Shown one piece after another: positions 49,239 through 58,909 of a stretch of 64,000 nucleotides of DNA. The position numbers and the translations under genes are program-made. Under the pieces are notes generated by a model that was not told where the DNA came from, ran no database searches, and worked only from the letters and a program-made list of their open reading frames with translations. The DNA comes from Alteromonas sp. KUL42 (GTDB lineage Bacteria > Pseudomonadota > Gammaproteobacteria > Enterobacterales > Alteromonadaceae). Within the stretch, counting starts at the first letter, position 1. The number at the start of each line of letters is the position of its first letter. The stretch covers positions 62,001-126,000 of the forward strand of contig NZ_BJKK01000006.1 in NCBI RefSeq assembly GCF_006538325.1, given 5' to 3'.

Positions 49239-50420
49239 ATGGCAATGTCCTTTTCTTCTGGGCTTACACGCTATATGTTTGCCGCAGTACCAGCCCGTAT
49301 TACGACGGGAGGTGCTACGGTAGCGGTTATATTACTAGCGCGCACCTATGGTATGAATGGTAAAACAGCAGGTGCGCTAGCTGCATGTTTGACCGCTCCG
49401 CATATCTTAGGGCCGGTATATGGCCGTTGGTTAGATAGCAATACGGACCCCCGCTTTACTATTTCTACAGCGTGTTTTCTATTTGCAGTATGCTTTCAAG
49501 TTGCGGTTCTTGGGTTTGAAAGCCAAGCGACATGGTTGAGCGTGCTAGCGCTCTTGATATGTGGAACTTGTACTTCGTTTATGATGGGGGGCTTGAGTAC
49601 CCAAACAGTAAAATTGGTAAACGACGATCTTACTTCGAAGCGCAAAGCGCAAAGCCTAGATACATTAACTTACGGACTTGGCTTAACGCTCGGCCCCATG
49701 TTGGTAGCCTTGCTTAGCGAACTCTACCCGATAAAGCTGAGTATTAGCGCTGTTATGTGGTTACCTGTAGTGGCCGGTATCTTCACGTTGTGCCTACCTT
49801 CATTGGCATCAATGCAAAGAGGGGAAGGAGCTAAGGCCGCTCCCAGTTTTAAGCTCGTTATCTCAACAATAAAGGGGTCAAAACCACTTCGACTGACCAT
49901 AGCAATGACGTCAGGAGCATCGTTCAGTATTGCAGCTTTACCTGTAATGGCAGTTTATCTTAGTGAGGCTTGGTTACACAGTAAGGAAAGTGGCGCTTAT
50001 TTAGTTACTTTATATGGTGTTGGTTGCTTGTGTGGCGCTGTTCTATTGATGTTTAGGCCACTACGTAGTGACGCCTTAATATTACTACGCAATATTGGCG
50101 TACTGCTGTTTCTTACATTAATACTGGTTTTGCTGAGTGGCTCGTTTTCTATGGGGTTATTTGCATTTTGGCTATGTGGCGTCATCAATTCGATTTTTTT
50201 CGCCGTCACTTTGGCGGCACGCAGTGAATACGCACCTACTCAAGGAGCGGCACAAATTTACATGTGGGTGGCTGCTGCCAAAATTAGCTTTGCATCACTA
50301 GGCGCTTTTGTTACTGGGTTGCTGGTAGATTTTTCCATTCAGCTATCATTGATTTTCTCTTGTTGCGTATTACTGGGCACGCTACTTTTTTGCTTTTTAC
50401 CAAAGATTAACAGGCCCTAA
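49239..50420 (+). CDS. MFS transporter
   Basis: A 393-residue twelve-TM major facilitator. Start ATG 49239 has AAGG 9 nt upstream; an in-frame TTG at 49218 is less likely. The loop between TM2 and TM3 (GPVYGRWLDSNTDPRFTI) is the family's signature loop. It starts 27 nt after the aldolase stop, so the two are co-transcribed, and it likely imports the aldolase substrate. Substrate unknown. Confidence 0.9.
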   Translation: MAMSFSSGLTRYMFAAVPARITTGGATVAVILLARTYGMNGKTAGALAACLTAPHILGPVYGRWLDSNTDPRFTISTACFLFAVCFQVAVLGFESQATWLSVLALLICGTCTSFMMGGLSTQTVKLVNDDLTSKRKAQSLDTLTYGLGLTLGPMLVALLSELYPIKLSISAVMWLPVVAGIFTLCLPSLASMQRGEGAKAAPSFKLVISTIKGSKPLRLTIAMTSGASFSIAALPVMAVYLSEAWLHSKESGAYLVTLYGVGCLCGAVLLMFRPLRSDALILLRNIGVLLFLTLILVLLSGSFSMGLFAFWLCGVINSIFFAVTLAARSEYAPTQGAAQIYMWVAAAKISFASLGAFVTGLLVDFSIQLSLIFSCCVLLGTLLFCFLPKINRP

Positions 50421-50496
50421 GCATACACTTGCACCTAGAGACACAAGTGCTTTGAATAAATCTACCTAGAGCTTGCTAGTCTTTGGGATAAACGCG

Positions 50497-51195
50497 TTAA
50501 CCTTGCGTATAAATCTTCTCAGCACGGTTAAATAAAAGCCAAGAGGTTAGAATATATTTGTCGTTACTTTTTGGTATTTGACCACGATGAGTATGGGTGA
50601 AGTACGCCGGGGCGATCACCATTCTACCGGCTTTGGGCCTCACCGCGCGGTTCTGATAATAGAACTCGGTTTCTCCGCCGTCTTCCACGTCGTTTAGGTA
50701 AAACATAAATAACAGTACCCGATGCAGCGCATCATTGTGTTGCACCTGTGGGTACACCTCTGAATGCCAATAAGGATAACCACCGTTTCCGGCAGTATAC
50801 CGCTGCGCGTTAACATCACCTATACGGAACAAATAGTTAACTAAATTGGGCAGGTTAGGCTTGCCAACTTCATCAAAATTTTCTGCTGTCACTTTAACTG
50901 GCTCGCCAGTTTTAGGGTGGCGTACGGTTAACCCTATAGGGCCCACCAGTGCAAAGTAATATTTTTCTATGTAGGCAACCAATTGCTGCCCGGTAAATTG
51001 CATTACTTGTTTGAACAAGTCTTGAAATTCGCTGTTGCGACTAATTGACACATCAGTGCTACGCTTCTTATCCAAGTCAACACCACCACCAGTACGACCT
51101 TGACTTAAATTTGGACTTTTCTCAAACCGCTCCATCAACTGAGTGCATAACTCTGGTGGAAGAACGTTATCTATGACTTCTATTAAATCGCTCAT
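50497..51195 (-). CDS. 2OG-Fe(II) oxygenase (prolyl 4-hydroxylase-like)
   Basis: A 232-residue soluble double-stranded beta-helix enzyme. GYPYWHSEVYPQ supplies the first iron His (with Glu, H-x-E, where most have H-x-D), GGETEFYY matches the P4H pattern, and FTHTHRGQIP gives the distal His. The C-terminus SNDKYILTSWLLF is typical. It uses 2-oxoglutarate and O2 to hydroxylate an unknown substrate. Upstream thioesterase gene is 18 nt away on the same strand. Confidence 0.87.
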   Translation of the reverse strand: MSDLIEVIDNVLPPELCTQLMERFEKSPNLSQGRTGGGVDLDKKRSTDVSISRNSEFQDLFKQVMQFTGQQLVAYIEKYYFALVGPIGLTVRHPKTGEPVKVTAENFDEVGKPNLPNLVNYLFRIGDVNAQRYTAGNGGYPYWHSEVYPQVQHNDALHRVLLFMFYLNDVEDGGETEFYYQNRAVRPKAGRMVIAPAYFTHTHRGQIPKSNDKYILTSWLLFNRAEKIYTQG

Positions 51196-51213
51196 AGTGC
51201 CTCTATTTTGTAC

Positions 51214-51633
51214 TTATTGTTGTGACAAGTCTTTGAAGAGAGATTGCAATGATGCCTTCACTGAATCTGGGATGGGTGCAGAACGCTGTGTTTTGTAGTC
51301 AAAATGCACCATGGTGGTTACACCAGTAGAACAAAGTTTGTCATCTTGCCAAAGTTCTTGATAGACATCGAATGCACTATTGCCTAATCGGCTAACATAG
51401 GTTTTTACGGTTACAGGCATACCATAGAAAATCTGTGCAAGAAAATCGACTTTATAACTGGCAAGAATGAGAGGCCAGTTTTGTAAGTCTAATTCTGGGG
51501 TGAACATACGAAAAATAGGCTCTCGAGCCGCTTCAAACCACGCTACAAGGGCGGTGTTACTCACGTGCTGTAGTGCGTCGGTTTCGCAAAATCGCACATC
51601 AAATGACGTGACTAACGGTGTTGCATTATTCAT
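51214..51633 (-). CDS. acyl-CoA thioesterase (4HBT hotdog)
   Basis: A 139-residue 4-hydroxybenzoyl-CoA-thioesterase-like protein. SFDVRFCETDALQHVSNTALVAWFEAARE has the active-site Asp and the H-x-x-N-x5-YF/WF pattern of the family. Located 18 nt before the 2OG oxygenase gene. Upstream region holds a 36-bp palindrome next to the MarR gene. Substrate unknown. Confidence 0.9.
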   Translation of the reverse strand: MNNATPLVTSFDVRFCETDALQHVSNTALVAWFEAAREPIFRMFTPELDLQNWPLILASYKVDFLAQIFYGMPVTVKTYVSRLGNSAFDVYQELWQDDKLCSTGVTTMVHFDYKTQRSAPIPDSVKASLQSLFKDLSQQ

Positions 51634-51951
51634 AAATTGGCAGGGTATCTGTATTTGTTTTTCATCACTTTAGCATTATGCGACTGGTATTTCAGTAGGC
51701 AAAAATCACGGTCACTGTCTTTCTTCCACTGCCTAATTTTAAAATCAATTTATGAACAAAGATAAACAGGCTCTATTACTAACAATAAAAAAAGGTTGAT
51801 TTATGAAAATATTTGCGCAAATATTTTCATAAATTATCAATGCTCGTAGTTAAAGCCTGTAATGTTAAGTAAGAATTAGATAAGAGCTATGCAAGTGCTG
51901 AACAAAAACGACACGCTCTAGTAAGTAACGTTCGAAAGGAATGAAAGGATA
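51634..51951. other. divergent region between the thioesterase and MarR genes
   Basis: 318 nt with genes pointing outward. It holds a perfect 36-bp palindrome (listed separately) and A-rich leader sequence. No ORF with a ribosome site was recognised. Confidence 0.6.
51799..51834. repeat. perfect 36-bp palindrome upstream of the MarR gene
   Basis: The right arm GCAAATATTTTCATAAAT (51817-51834) is the exact complement of the left arm (51799-51816), with no central spacer. The core ATTTGCGCAAAT holds TTGC/GCAA arms, which occur in MarR boxes. It lies 117 nt before the MarR ATG and 165 nt from the thioesterase start. Likely operator, but no consensus match was possible. Confidence 0.9.
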
Positions 51952-52425
51952 ATGATCAGAAGTCCACAGTTTGGTGCCATATTAATGCGCTGCGCCGAGC
52001 TTATCGCTATACAAGGCCAAGACGTATTTAACGAATTAGGCATTAATTTACCCGCTAATCGTATTTCAATTCTATTGGCCCTTTATACACAGGGCCCGTT
52101 GTCTTCTACAGAATTGGCTGAACATATTGGTCTTTCTCGACAGCTTATTGAAAGTAGACTGAAAAGTAGTGTGCAGGACGGCTTTTTCACATCGCAGCCT
52201 GACCAGCGAGATTCGAGGAAACGGGTCTATCTTATTGCCCCTGAAGCCGAGCAGGAAGCCGCAAAGATAGTTTCAATTATGCAAGACTTCGAGCACGTCT
52301 ATGACAAGCTATGGCAAGAAATCGATGTGGACGTAGAGCATGCTCTGACACAAATGGAAAAGGCATTAAAAAAGAGACCATTGGTGACCCGTCTATTGGA
52401 ACACTACCCAAAGTACGAGTCGTAA
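51952..52425 (+). CDS. MarR-family transcriptional regulator
   Basis: A 157-residue winged-helix dimer. The core runs RISILLALYTQGPLSSTELA, with recognition helix SRQLIESRLKSSV and the wing DQRDSRKRVYLI. Amphipathic N- and C-terminal helices form the dimer interface. SD AAAGGA lies 2-7 nt before the ATG. It lies 46 nt before an S41 peptidase gene, likely co-transcribed. The 36-bp palindrome upstream is the natural candidate operator. Ligand unknown. Confidence 0.92.
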   Translation: MIRSPQFGAILMRCAELIAIQGQDVFNELGINLPANRISILLALYTQGPLSSTELAEHIGLSRQLIESRLKSSVQDGFFTSQPDQRDSRKRVYLIAPEAEQEAAKIVSIMQDFEHVYDKLWQEIDVDVEHALTQMEKALKKRPLVTRLLEHYPKYES

Positions 52426-52471
52426 TATCAAGTGGCTCTTATATTTAAAACCGATTTATAAAAGGATTATT

Positions 52472-53779
52472 ATGTTTTATCGCATTGCTACTATTGGCTT
52501 TCTACTTGTCACTTTGATGAGTTGCGCCCAGTCTCCACAATTTGATGCTAAGGCCAGTTGGCAAGAATTTGTACAACTAGTGGAAGACAATTACGCCTAT
52601 CTTGATACAGCTCCTGTTGATTGGCCTGCCCTTAAGCAGTACTACTCAAAGCAAGCCATAGCCATACAAAGTGAAGAAGAGTTTGTTGATTTTTTGCAAG
52701 TGATTAAGCAGTTCTTTATCGACCCGCACTTCAATGTTAGCCCACTTAACAGTAATGATTTTAGCGTAACGCCCACAGGGTCAGATATTTGGGTAGCTAA
52801 ACATGCTGATAAATTTGTGATTGAGCGAATAAAAGCCGGTAGCGCAGCATCGAAGAGCAAATTATCGGTTGGTGATACTGTGACTAACATTGACGGTAAA
52901 ACAATTACCGAAGTGATAAACACGGTATTCAACCACACAACTTTCCCACTTACCGACAACCACAAAGTGTGGGCAGTTAACGTGGCTCTTGGAGGCTATC
53001 GCAACCAACCTAGAGAAGTGAGTGCTATTGCGCAAAATGGTGATGTGGTCACCGTGAATTTAGCACCATCTTATGAAGCAATTAATGCGCTTAAAGATGG
53101 CCCAGCGCTAGTGGTAAAAGAAATTGATGACGTAGGGTACATTCGATTTAACAATAACTTGGGCGATAGCAATACCGTTAGCGCTTTTACCCGCGCAATT
53201 GAGGAGCTAGCACATACCAAAGGGCTTGTGATTGATTTAAGAAATACCCCAAGTGGCGGTAATACCAGCGTTGCAGAGCCTATTTTGGGGCACTTTGTGG
53301 ATAGAAAAACCGCGTATCAAAGGTATCAACTGCAGACACCGAAACAAAATTATCAAGACGCGACATTACAAACTGCTTATGTTCAACCAACAGCCCCTCA
53401 CTACAATAAACCTGTGGTTGTGCTTGCTGGACGTTGGACGGGGAGTATGGGTGAGGGTATGACCATTGGTTTTGATGCAATAGGCGCGAAGGCGGTTGTA
53501 GGTGAACCCATGGCTGACTTATTAGGGGGAATTTCTCAGTTCACTTTACCTAATTCATCCATCACCGTCGAGCTTGGTTTTGAGCGTTTGTATCATGTGA
53601 ATGGTAGCTACAGAGAGAATTTTGTTCCTCAATCTGTAGCCAATCAAGATGCGTTCAATCATAACACGCCCATTTTAAACACTATGTTCTCTGGAGATAG
53701 AGAATTGGCTTATGCAGTGTCGATGCTTGCTGATAAGTTCACGGGCAATTTTATGGTCAAGAATGAGACAGTTGAATAG
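52472..53779 (+). CDS. S41-family peptidase, putative lipoprotein
   Basis: A 435-residue C-terminal-processing-protease relative. The N-terminus RIATIGFLLVTLMSCAQ has a lipobox-like LMSC. Residues 90-200 include a PDZ-like part with IKAGSAASKSKLSVGDTVTNIDGK. The catalytic domain has LVIDLRNTPSGGNTSVA and the Ser in RWTGSMGEGMTIGFD. The usual C-terminal Lys partner is not obvious. Same transcript as MarR. Substrate unknown; envelope proteolysis is an inference. Confidence 0.87.
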   Translation: MFYRIATIGFLLVTLMSCAQSPQFDAKASWQEFVQLVEDNYAYLDTAPVDWPALKQYYSKQAIAIQSEEEFVDFLQVIKQFFIDPHFNVSPLNSNDFSVTPTGSDIWVAKHADKFVIERIKAGSAASKSKLSVGDTVTNIDGKTITEVINTVFNHTTFPLTDNHKVWAVNVALGGYRNQPREVSAIAQNGDVVTVNLAPSYEAINALKDGPALVVKEIDDVGYIRFNNNLGDSNTVSAFTRAIEELAHTKGLVIDLRNTPSGGNTSVAEPILGHFVDRKTAYQRYQLQTPKQNYQDATLQTAYVQPTAPHYNKPVVVLAGRWTGSMGEGMTIGFDAIGAKAVVGEPMADLLGGISQFTLPNSSITVELGFERLYHVNGSYRENFVPQSVANQDAFNHNTPILNTMFSGDRELAYAVSMLADKFTGNFMVKNETVE

Positions 53780-53952
53780 TTAACACTCTCTATTTATCTT
53801 CTGACGTGTCTTTTTAAGGGGATTAAGGGGGTGTTGTTCTTTGTTTTTTATTTTGAAATTTAAAAAGCAACATACCCTAGAAAGAAACGCCGTATTTACT
53901 TACAATCCGCTCCTTAACTTTTTAGCGAAGATTCTATTTAAGCGAAAACATT

Positions 53953-55455
53953 ATGACGGCGATTGGGATTGATTACGGCACATCAAATTCAGAAGTTGTG
54001 TATTTTGATGGTACAACCCATCAGCACATAAAACTGGATCCGCTTTATGCGAAAGGGAATAAAATCCGTTCATCGGTATTCATCTATTTTGAAGATGAAC
54101 TACCACCTCCGCCCGATGCAATGGTGGAAGCGAAAGTAGCTCAGCTACAACGCGCGATTAACGAACAAATTGAAAAGGCTAAGGATGGCTATTACTCTGC
54201 GAAAGATCCCAGAGAACAGTCGCTTTACAATGATCGCATTAACTCCTTACGCGGTGATTTGCACAATAAGCCCGCTTTGCAAAGAAAGGCTATTGCCCAG
54301 CTTATGCACGCCATGTCATTGGATGAAATTCCGCTATTGAGACTGGTTGAGCACGGTAAATTTGCATTTGGCGAAGAAGGGTTTCGTCGTTTCCTTAAAA
54401 TGCCCGACAAAGGTCGGTTAATTTACTCTCCTAAGAACTTCCTAGGCGCTTCTTTAGACACAGACCAAAAACAAGCCTTCATTGGTATTATCGCTAAACA
54501 GTTGGCGTATTTTAAACAATGTGCTGAGCTGCAGCTAGGTACAGCGGTGACGAGCGCCGTTATAGGCCGCCCTATTAAGTTTCACGGTACCCGTGGCGAA
54601 GAAGGTAATACTCAAGCCATACAAATAATGACAGAAGCTGCTACTCAAGCGGGTTTCAGCAATGTTGATTTTTTAGATGAACCTATTGCTGCGGCGTACA
54701 AAATTGAACAAACTTTGCCAAAAGATACCACGACATTAATTGTGGATATAGGAGGGGGGACTACAGATATTTGCTGTATAAAACTGTCGCCAGTTCGTTC
54801 AAATCAGTTACATCGAAAAGAAGACGTATTGTCTGTTACAGGAAGGCGTTTAGGAGGCATGGACTGCGATAAAAGTGTCGTACTAAAAGCCATTGCGCCT
54901 GAAATGGGTATGGGGTTGAAGATGATAAATGGTCTACCCGTACCCCCGACATACTTTTCCGATATGTGTGCCGTAGACAATATTCCTGCGCTTACGCGAT
55001 TTTTCTCAGATGACTACGGCCTTGATATCTCACAAACTATGTCTGTAATCAAAGAGCCTGCCCAGTTAGAACGCCTTTTACTTGTGCAAGAGAACAAATT
55101 GTCTGCTCGCGTTGTTAACTCAGCTCGCATGGCGAAAGAACTTTTGTCGAGTAAGCAAAACATAACCTTACCACTGCACTATATTGAAGATGACTTTGAC
55201 GTGGAGATTACACAAGAGACCTTAAAGAAGGCCCTTAAACCTTGGCTAGATAAGGTCAAAGCACTAGTCGTAGAATGTTTAGAAAACAGTGCAGAAACAC
55301 CTGAAGTGGTGATGATCACAGGGGGGATGAGTTTGTCGCCTATTGTGGTAGATGCCCTTTATGAAAACCTACTTACTGGGTTACCTCGATTAGAAAATGA
55401 CGCGTTTAACTCGGTTTGTGAAGGGTTAGCCATTCAAGCGGCAAAACATCAGTAG
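53953..55455 (+). CDS. yegD: Hsp70-family protein, YegD-like
   Basis: A 500-residue protein with the actin-like ATPase core: phosphate 1 IGIDYGTSNSEVVYFDG, IGRPIKFHG, phosphate 2 IVDIGGGTTDICCIKL, and adenosine site MITGGMSLSPIVVDALY. It lacks the long C-terminal substrate-binding domain of DnaK and the EEVD-like tail. A charged insertion (residues 50-95, with a coiled-coil look) follows the first strand. The overall layout and SPKNFLGASL match E. coli YegD, whose role is unknown. Monocistronic, bounded by hairpins. Confidence 0.86.
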   Translation: MTAIGIDYGTSNSEVVYFDGTTHQHIKLDPLYAKGNKIRSSVFIYFEDELPPPPDAMVEAKVAQLQRAINEQIEKAKDGYYSAKDPREQSLYNDRINSLRGDLHNKPALQRKAIAQLMHAMSLDEIPLLRLVEHGKFAFGEEGFRRFLKMPDKGRLIYSPKNFLGASLDTDQKQAFIGIIAKQLAYFKQCAELQLGTAVTSAVIGRPIKFHGTRGEEGNTQAIQIMTEAATQAGFSNVDFLDEPIAAAYKIEQTLPKDTTTLIVDIGGGTTDICCIKLSPVRSNQLHRKEDVLSVTGRRLGGMDCDKSVVLKAIAPEMGMGLKMINGLPVPPTYFSDMCAVDNIPALTRFFSDDYGLDISQTMSVIKEPAQLERLLLVQENKLSARVVNSARMAKELLSSKQNITLPLHYIEDDFDVEITQETLKKALKPWLDKVKALVVECLENSAETPEVVMITGGMSLSPIVVDALYENLLTGLPRLENDAFNSVCEGLAIQAAKHQ

Positions 55456-55466
55456 CGTATAACACG

Positions 55467-55550
55467 ATGACGCTGACATATTTGTGTAGCGTCATTATAC
55501 AAAAAGCTCAGATTTTTTTGAGTAATGAGGGGAGTGGATAACACCCCTCA
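55467..55550 (+). terminator. hairpins after the yegD-like gene
   Basis: Two stems follow the stop: ATGACGCT (55467-55474) with AGCGTCAT (55488-55495), and TGAGGGG (55526-55532) with CCCCTCA (55544-55550). Neither has a long T tract. The second may end transcription from both sides. Confidence 0.5.
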
Positions 55551-55571
55551 TTTCAAGCTGTAGTGCTTTAA

Positions 55572-55739
55572 TTAGTGCTTAATAATATTGTGCTTTTTCA
55601 GGTAACTCGCTATCGCTTCCGGCGATTCAAATGCTTTTAATAGCATTTCTTGTGCACGCGCTTTCACATCGTTATCTTCAGATGAAGACAACAAGTGATA
55701 CCATGTTTTCACTAGCGCTAATGGCGGTGTTTGATTCAT
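55572..55739 (-). CDS. small conserved-looking protein (55 aa), unknown function
   Basis: A 55-residue soluble protein from ATG 55739 (MNQTPPLALVKTWYHLLSSS), mostly helical and amphipathic, ending SPEAIASYLKKHNIIKH. An upstream in-frame start at 55757 would add six residues, but CTGGGG lies 10 nt before the chosen ATG. No motif recognised. The composition and helix pattern look coding. Downstream of uvrA on the same strand. Confidence 0.65.
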   Translation of the reverse strand: MNQTPPLALVKTWYHLLSSSEDNDVKARAQEMLLKAFESPEAIASYLKKHNIIKH

Positions 55740-55813
55740 TGGTTGTTTCCCCAGCAATTTTCACTGCAAAAATGACACTGCATTATCGTATATCATGATT
55801 GACTAATACAAGC

Positions 55814-55840
55814 TCTGACCAGCATAAAATACTGGCCAGA
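55814..55840 (-). terminator. possible uvrA terminator hairpin
   Basis: TCTGACCAG (55814-55822) pairs with CTGGCCAGA (55832-55840) with one G-U pair and a 9-nt loop, 10 nt after the uvrA stop. No T tract follows on the minus strand. Confidence 0.45.
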
Positions 55841-55849
55841 CTTCACCTG

Positions 55850-58672
55850 TTACAGCAGAGGTTTTAAGAAGCGCCCCGTATGCGAGACGTCTTGCTCAGC
55901 AACATGCTCTGGTGTTCCTTCTGCAATAATCTGGCCACCTCCAGATCCGCCCTCTGGTCCAAGGTCGACAATCCAGTCAGCAGTTTTGATCACGTCAAGG
56001 TTGTGCTCAATAACTACAACGGTATTGCCGTGGTCACGCAGCCTGTGAAGTACCGCCAGTAACTGCTTAATATCGTGGAAATGAAGTCCCGTGGTAGGCT
56101 CATCAAGAATGTAAAGTGTCTGTCCAGTGTCTCTTTTTGACAACTCTTTCGCTAACTTAACCCTTTGCGCCTCGCCACCAGAGAGCGTGGTAGCTGCTTG
56201 GCCTAGACGAATATAAGACAGACCCACATCCATTAATGTTTGCAGTTTTCGTGAAATGGCTGGAATGGCATCGAAAAAGTCACGGGCATCTTCAACGGTC
56301 ATTTCCAATACTTCGTGAATGTTTTTATCTTTAAATTTAATTTCTAACGTTTCACGGTTGTAACGCTTACCTTGGCAAACGTCACAAGGCACATAAACGT
56401 CGGGTAAAAAGTGCATTTCAACTTTAATAACACCGTCGCCTTGGCACGCTTCGCAGCGCCCACCTTTCACGTTGAAGCTAAATCGACCTGGTTTGTAACC
56501 CCGTGAGCGAGATTCTTGGGTACCCGCAAAAATTTCTCGAATAGGAGTGAATATACCCGCGTAGGTGGCAGGATTAGAGCGCGGCGTTCTGCCGATAGGG
56601 CTTTGGTCTATATCAACAACTTTGTCGAGTTGTTCTAGCCCTTCCATTGAAACATGAGGAGCAGGTTCAGCGGTCGTCGCTTTATTAAGTTCGCGCTGGG
56701 CAATCTTGTAAAACGTATCGTTGATAAGGGTCGACTTACCTGATCCAGACACTCCCGTCACACAGGTCATAACACCTGTAGGAATACGCAAATCGACAGA
56801 TTTTAAGTTGTTACCTGTGGCGCCATTAAGCACTAACCACTGATCGTCTTTTACTGGTGTTCTTGTGGCAGGAACATCAATTTTTTCCCTGCCAGATAGA
56901 TATTTTCCAGTTAGTGAGTCTTCACTATTTTTGATGTCATCTAAAGAGCCTTGAGCGATGATCTCACCGCCATGGACACCCGCACCAGGCCCAATATCAA
57001 CAATGTAGTCGGCTTCGCGAATAGCGTCCTCGTCGTGCTCTACCACCAATACGGTGTTACCTAAGTCACGAAGATGTGTCAGGGTTTTTAGGAGGCGTTC
57101 ATTGTCTCGCTGGTGCAATCCGATAGACGGCTCGTCAAGTACGTACATAACGCCAACTAAACCTGCGCCTATTTGACTGGCCAGTCGAATGCGTTGGGCC
57201 TCACCGCCAGATAGGGTGTCAGCACTGCGCGACATGGAAAGGTAATTAAGACCGACGTTAACCAAAAAACGCAAGCGATCGAGAATTTCCTTTAAAATTT
57301 TCTCTGCAATTTGTGCTTTTTGCCCTTCCAAACTTAAGGTTTCAAAAAAGCTATATGCATCGGCAATGGACATATCGGCAATAGTCGGTAATGTTGTATC
57401 TTGAATAAATACATTACGGGCTTCCACGCGAAGTCGCGTACCCTCACAACTATTACAGTGTTGTTGACTTAAATACTTAGCGAGCTCTTCGCGTACCGCA
57501 TTAGATTCAGTTTCGCGATATCGACGCTCCATATTGGGAATAATGCCCTCAAATGGATGCTTGCGCTCCATGATATCGCCGCGCTCGTTGATGTATTTAA
57601 ACGACAGCGATTTTCCTTTTGAGCCATAAAGTACGATATCTTTGTGACTATCTTCTAACTCTTCAAACGGAACCGTTAAGCTAAACCCATAGTGATCAGC
57701 AACCGCTTGTAGCATTTGAAAATAATAATAGCTGCGCTTATCCCAACCGCGAATTGCCCCGCCAGATAAACTTAACTCTGCGTTGCCTACCACACGAGCT
57801 GGGTCGAAAAATTGTCTTGTTCCTAGTCCATCACACGTTGGGCATGCACCTGCAGGGTTATTAAATGAAAACAGGCGTGGTTCAAGCTCGCTTAAGCTGT
57901 AGCCGCAATGTGGACATGCAAAGTTAGCGGAAAAGACAATTTCCTCAGCGTCTTTATCATCCATGTCAGCCACGACTGCATTCCCGCCGGCAAGGCTTAA
58001 CGCTGTTTCGAAAGACTCAGATAATCGCAGTGCCATATCGTCACGCACTTTAAACCTGTCCACTACCACTTCGATGGTGTGCTTTTTGTGCAAATCTAAA
58101 GTGGGAGGATCTGACAAGTCGCAAACCTCGCCATCGATACGAGCGCGAATGAACCCTTGTGCGGATAAGTTCTGTAGGGTTTTAACGTGCTCGCCCTTAC
58201 GTTCTTTTACGATAGGTGCTAACAACATCAACTTACTGCCTTCTGGCATCGCAAGCACTTTGTCTACCATTTGACTGACGGTTTGCGCGTCAAGAGGTAC
58301 ATCGTGATCTGGGCAGCGCGGTGTGCCGACACGTGCAAACATCAAGCGCAAGTAATCGTATATTTCAGTAATGGTCCCCACGGTTGAACGCGGGTTATGG
58401 GACGTGGATTTTTGCTCAATGGATATGGCAGGGGATAGACCTTCTATGTGATCGACATCGGGCTTTTCCATCATAGAAAGGAACTGGCGCGCGTATGCTG
58501 ACAGCGATTCAACGTAACGTCGTTGGCCTTCAGCATAAAGGGTGTCGAATGCAAGAGACGATTTACCTGAGCCAGAAAGGCCCGTAATCACCACCAGTTT
58601 GTCCCGTGGCAGTGTTAAATCGATGTTTTTCAAGTTGTGGGTGCGAGCACCGCGAATTTCGATTTTATCCAT
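55850..58672 (-). CDS. uvrA: excinuclease ABC subunit A
   Basis: Damage-recognition ATPase of nucleotide-excision repair. Two ABC modules: Walker [17 protein letters not shown] near the N-terminus and [16 protein letters not shown] in the second half; signatures [12 protein letters not shown] and [12 protein letters not shown]; zinc-binding [20 protein letters not shown] and later CEACQGDG with CDVCQG. 940 residues, as in E. coli. No LexA box was found upstream, though E. coli uvrA has one. The MFS gene starts 237 nt away in the other direction. Confidence 0.98.
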   Translation of the reverse strand: MDKIEIRGARTHNLKNIDLTLPRDKLVVITGLSGSGKSSLAFDTLYAEGQRRYVESLSAYARQFLSMMEKPDVDHIEGLSPAISIEQKSTSHNPRSTVGTITEIYDYLRLMFARVGTPRCPDHDVPLDAQTVSQMVDKVLAMPEGSKLMLLAPIVKERKGEHVKTLQNLSAQGFIRARIDGEVCDLSDPPTLDLHKKHTIEVVVDRFKVRDDMALRLSESFETALSLAGGNAVVADMDDKDAEEIVFSANFACPHCGYSLSELEPRLFSFNNPAGACPTCDGLGTRQFFDPARVVGNAELSLSGGAIRGWDKRSYYYFQMLQAVADHYGFSLTVPFEELEDSHKDIVLYGSKGKSLSFKYINERGDIMERKHPFEGIIPNMERRYRETESNAVREELAKYLSQQHCNSCEGTRLRVEARNVFIQDTTLPTIADMSIADAYSFFETLSLEGQKAQIAEKILKEILDRLRFLVNVGLNYLSMSRSADTLSGGEAQRIRLASQIGAGLVGVMYVLDEPSIGLHQRDNERLLKTLTHLRDLGNTVLVVEHDEDAIREADYIVDIGPGAGVHGGEIIAQGSLDDIKNSEDSLTGKYLSGREKIDVPATRTPVKDDQWLVLNGATGNNLKSVDLRIPTGVMTCVTGVSGSGKSTLINDTFYKIAQRELNKATTAEPAPHVSMEGLEQLDKVVDIDQSPIGRTPRSNPATYAGIFTPIREIFAGTQESRSRGYKPGRFSFNVKGGRCEACQGDGVIKVEMHFLPDVYVPCDVCQGKRYNRETLEIKFKDKNIHEVLEMTVEDARDFFDAIPAISRKLQTLMDVGLSYIRLGQAATTLSGGEAQRVKLAKELSKRDTGQTLYILDEPTTGLHFHDIKQLLAVLHRLRDHGNTVVVIEHNLDVIKTADWIVDLGPEGGSGGGQIIAEGTPEHVAEQDVSHTGRFLKPLL

Positions 58673-58909
58673 TGAAGCCTAAGAGAAAGTAAAAGAGTCA
58701 GTATGCCATAGCTGACTACGAAAATGATATGACATTCACGTTATACTTAAATGCGTGATGAGGGATCACACCAAAGGTAAGCTCGCCATCATCATAGGAT
58801 AACTATTTGCGTATTGAGGTAAGTAAGGTAAGTGGGCTCACCTTTAATTTGTGCTACACTTCGCGACCTTACGCTACATCTTCGCGTCACATTTTGCGAG
58901 CTGTGGTGA

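Noticed and set aside
58673..58909. LexA box upstream of uvrA
   Set aside because: Only CAG-N10-CTG (58698-58713) is present, the inverse of the SOS motif. No CTGT-N8-ACAG was seen.
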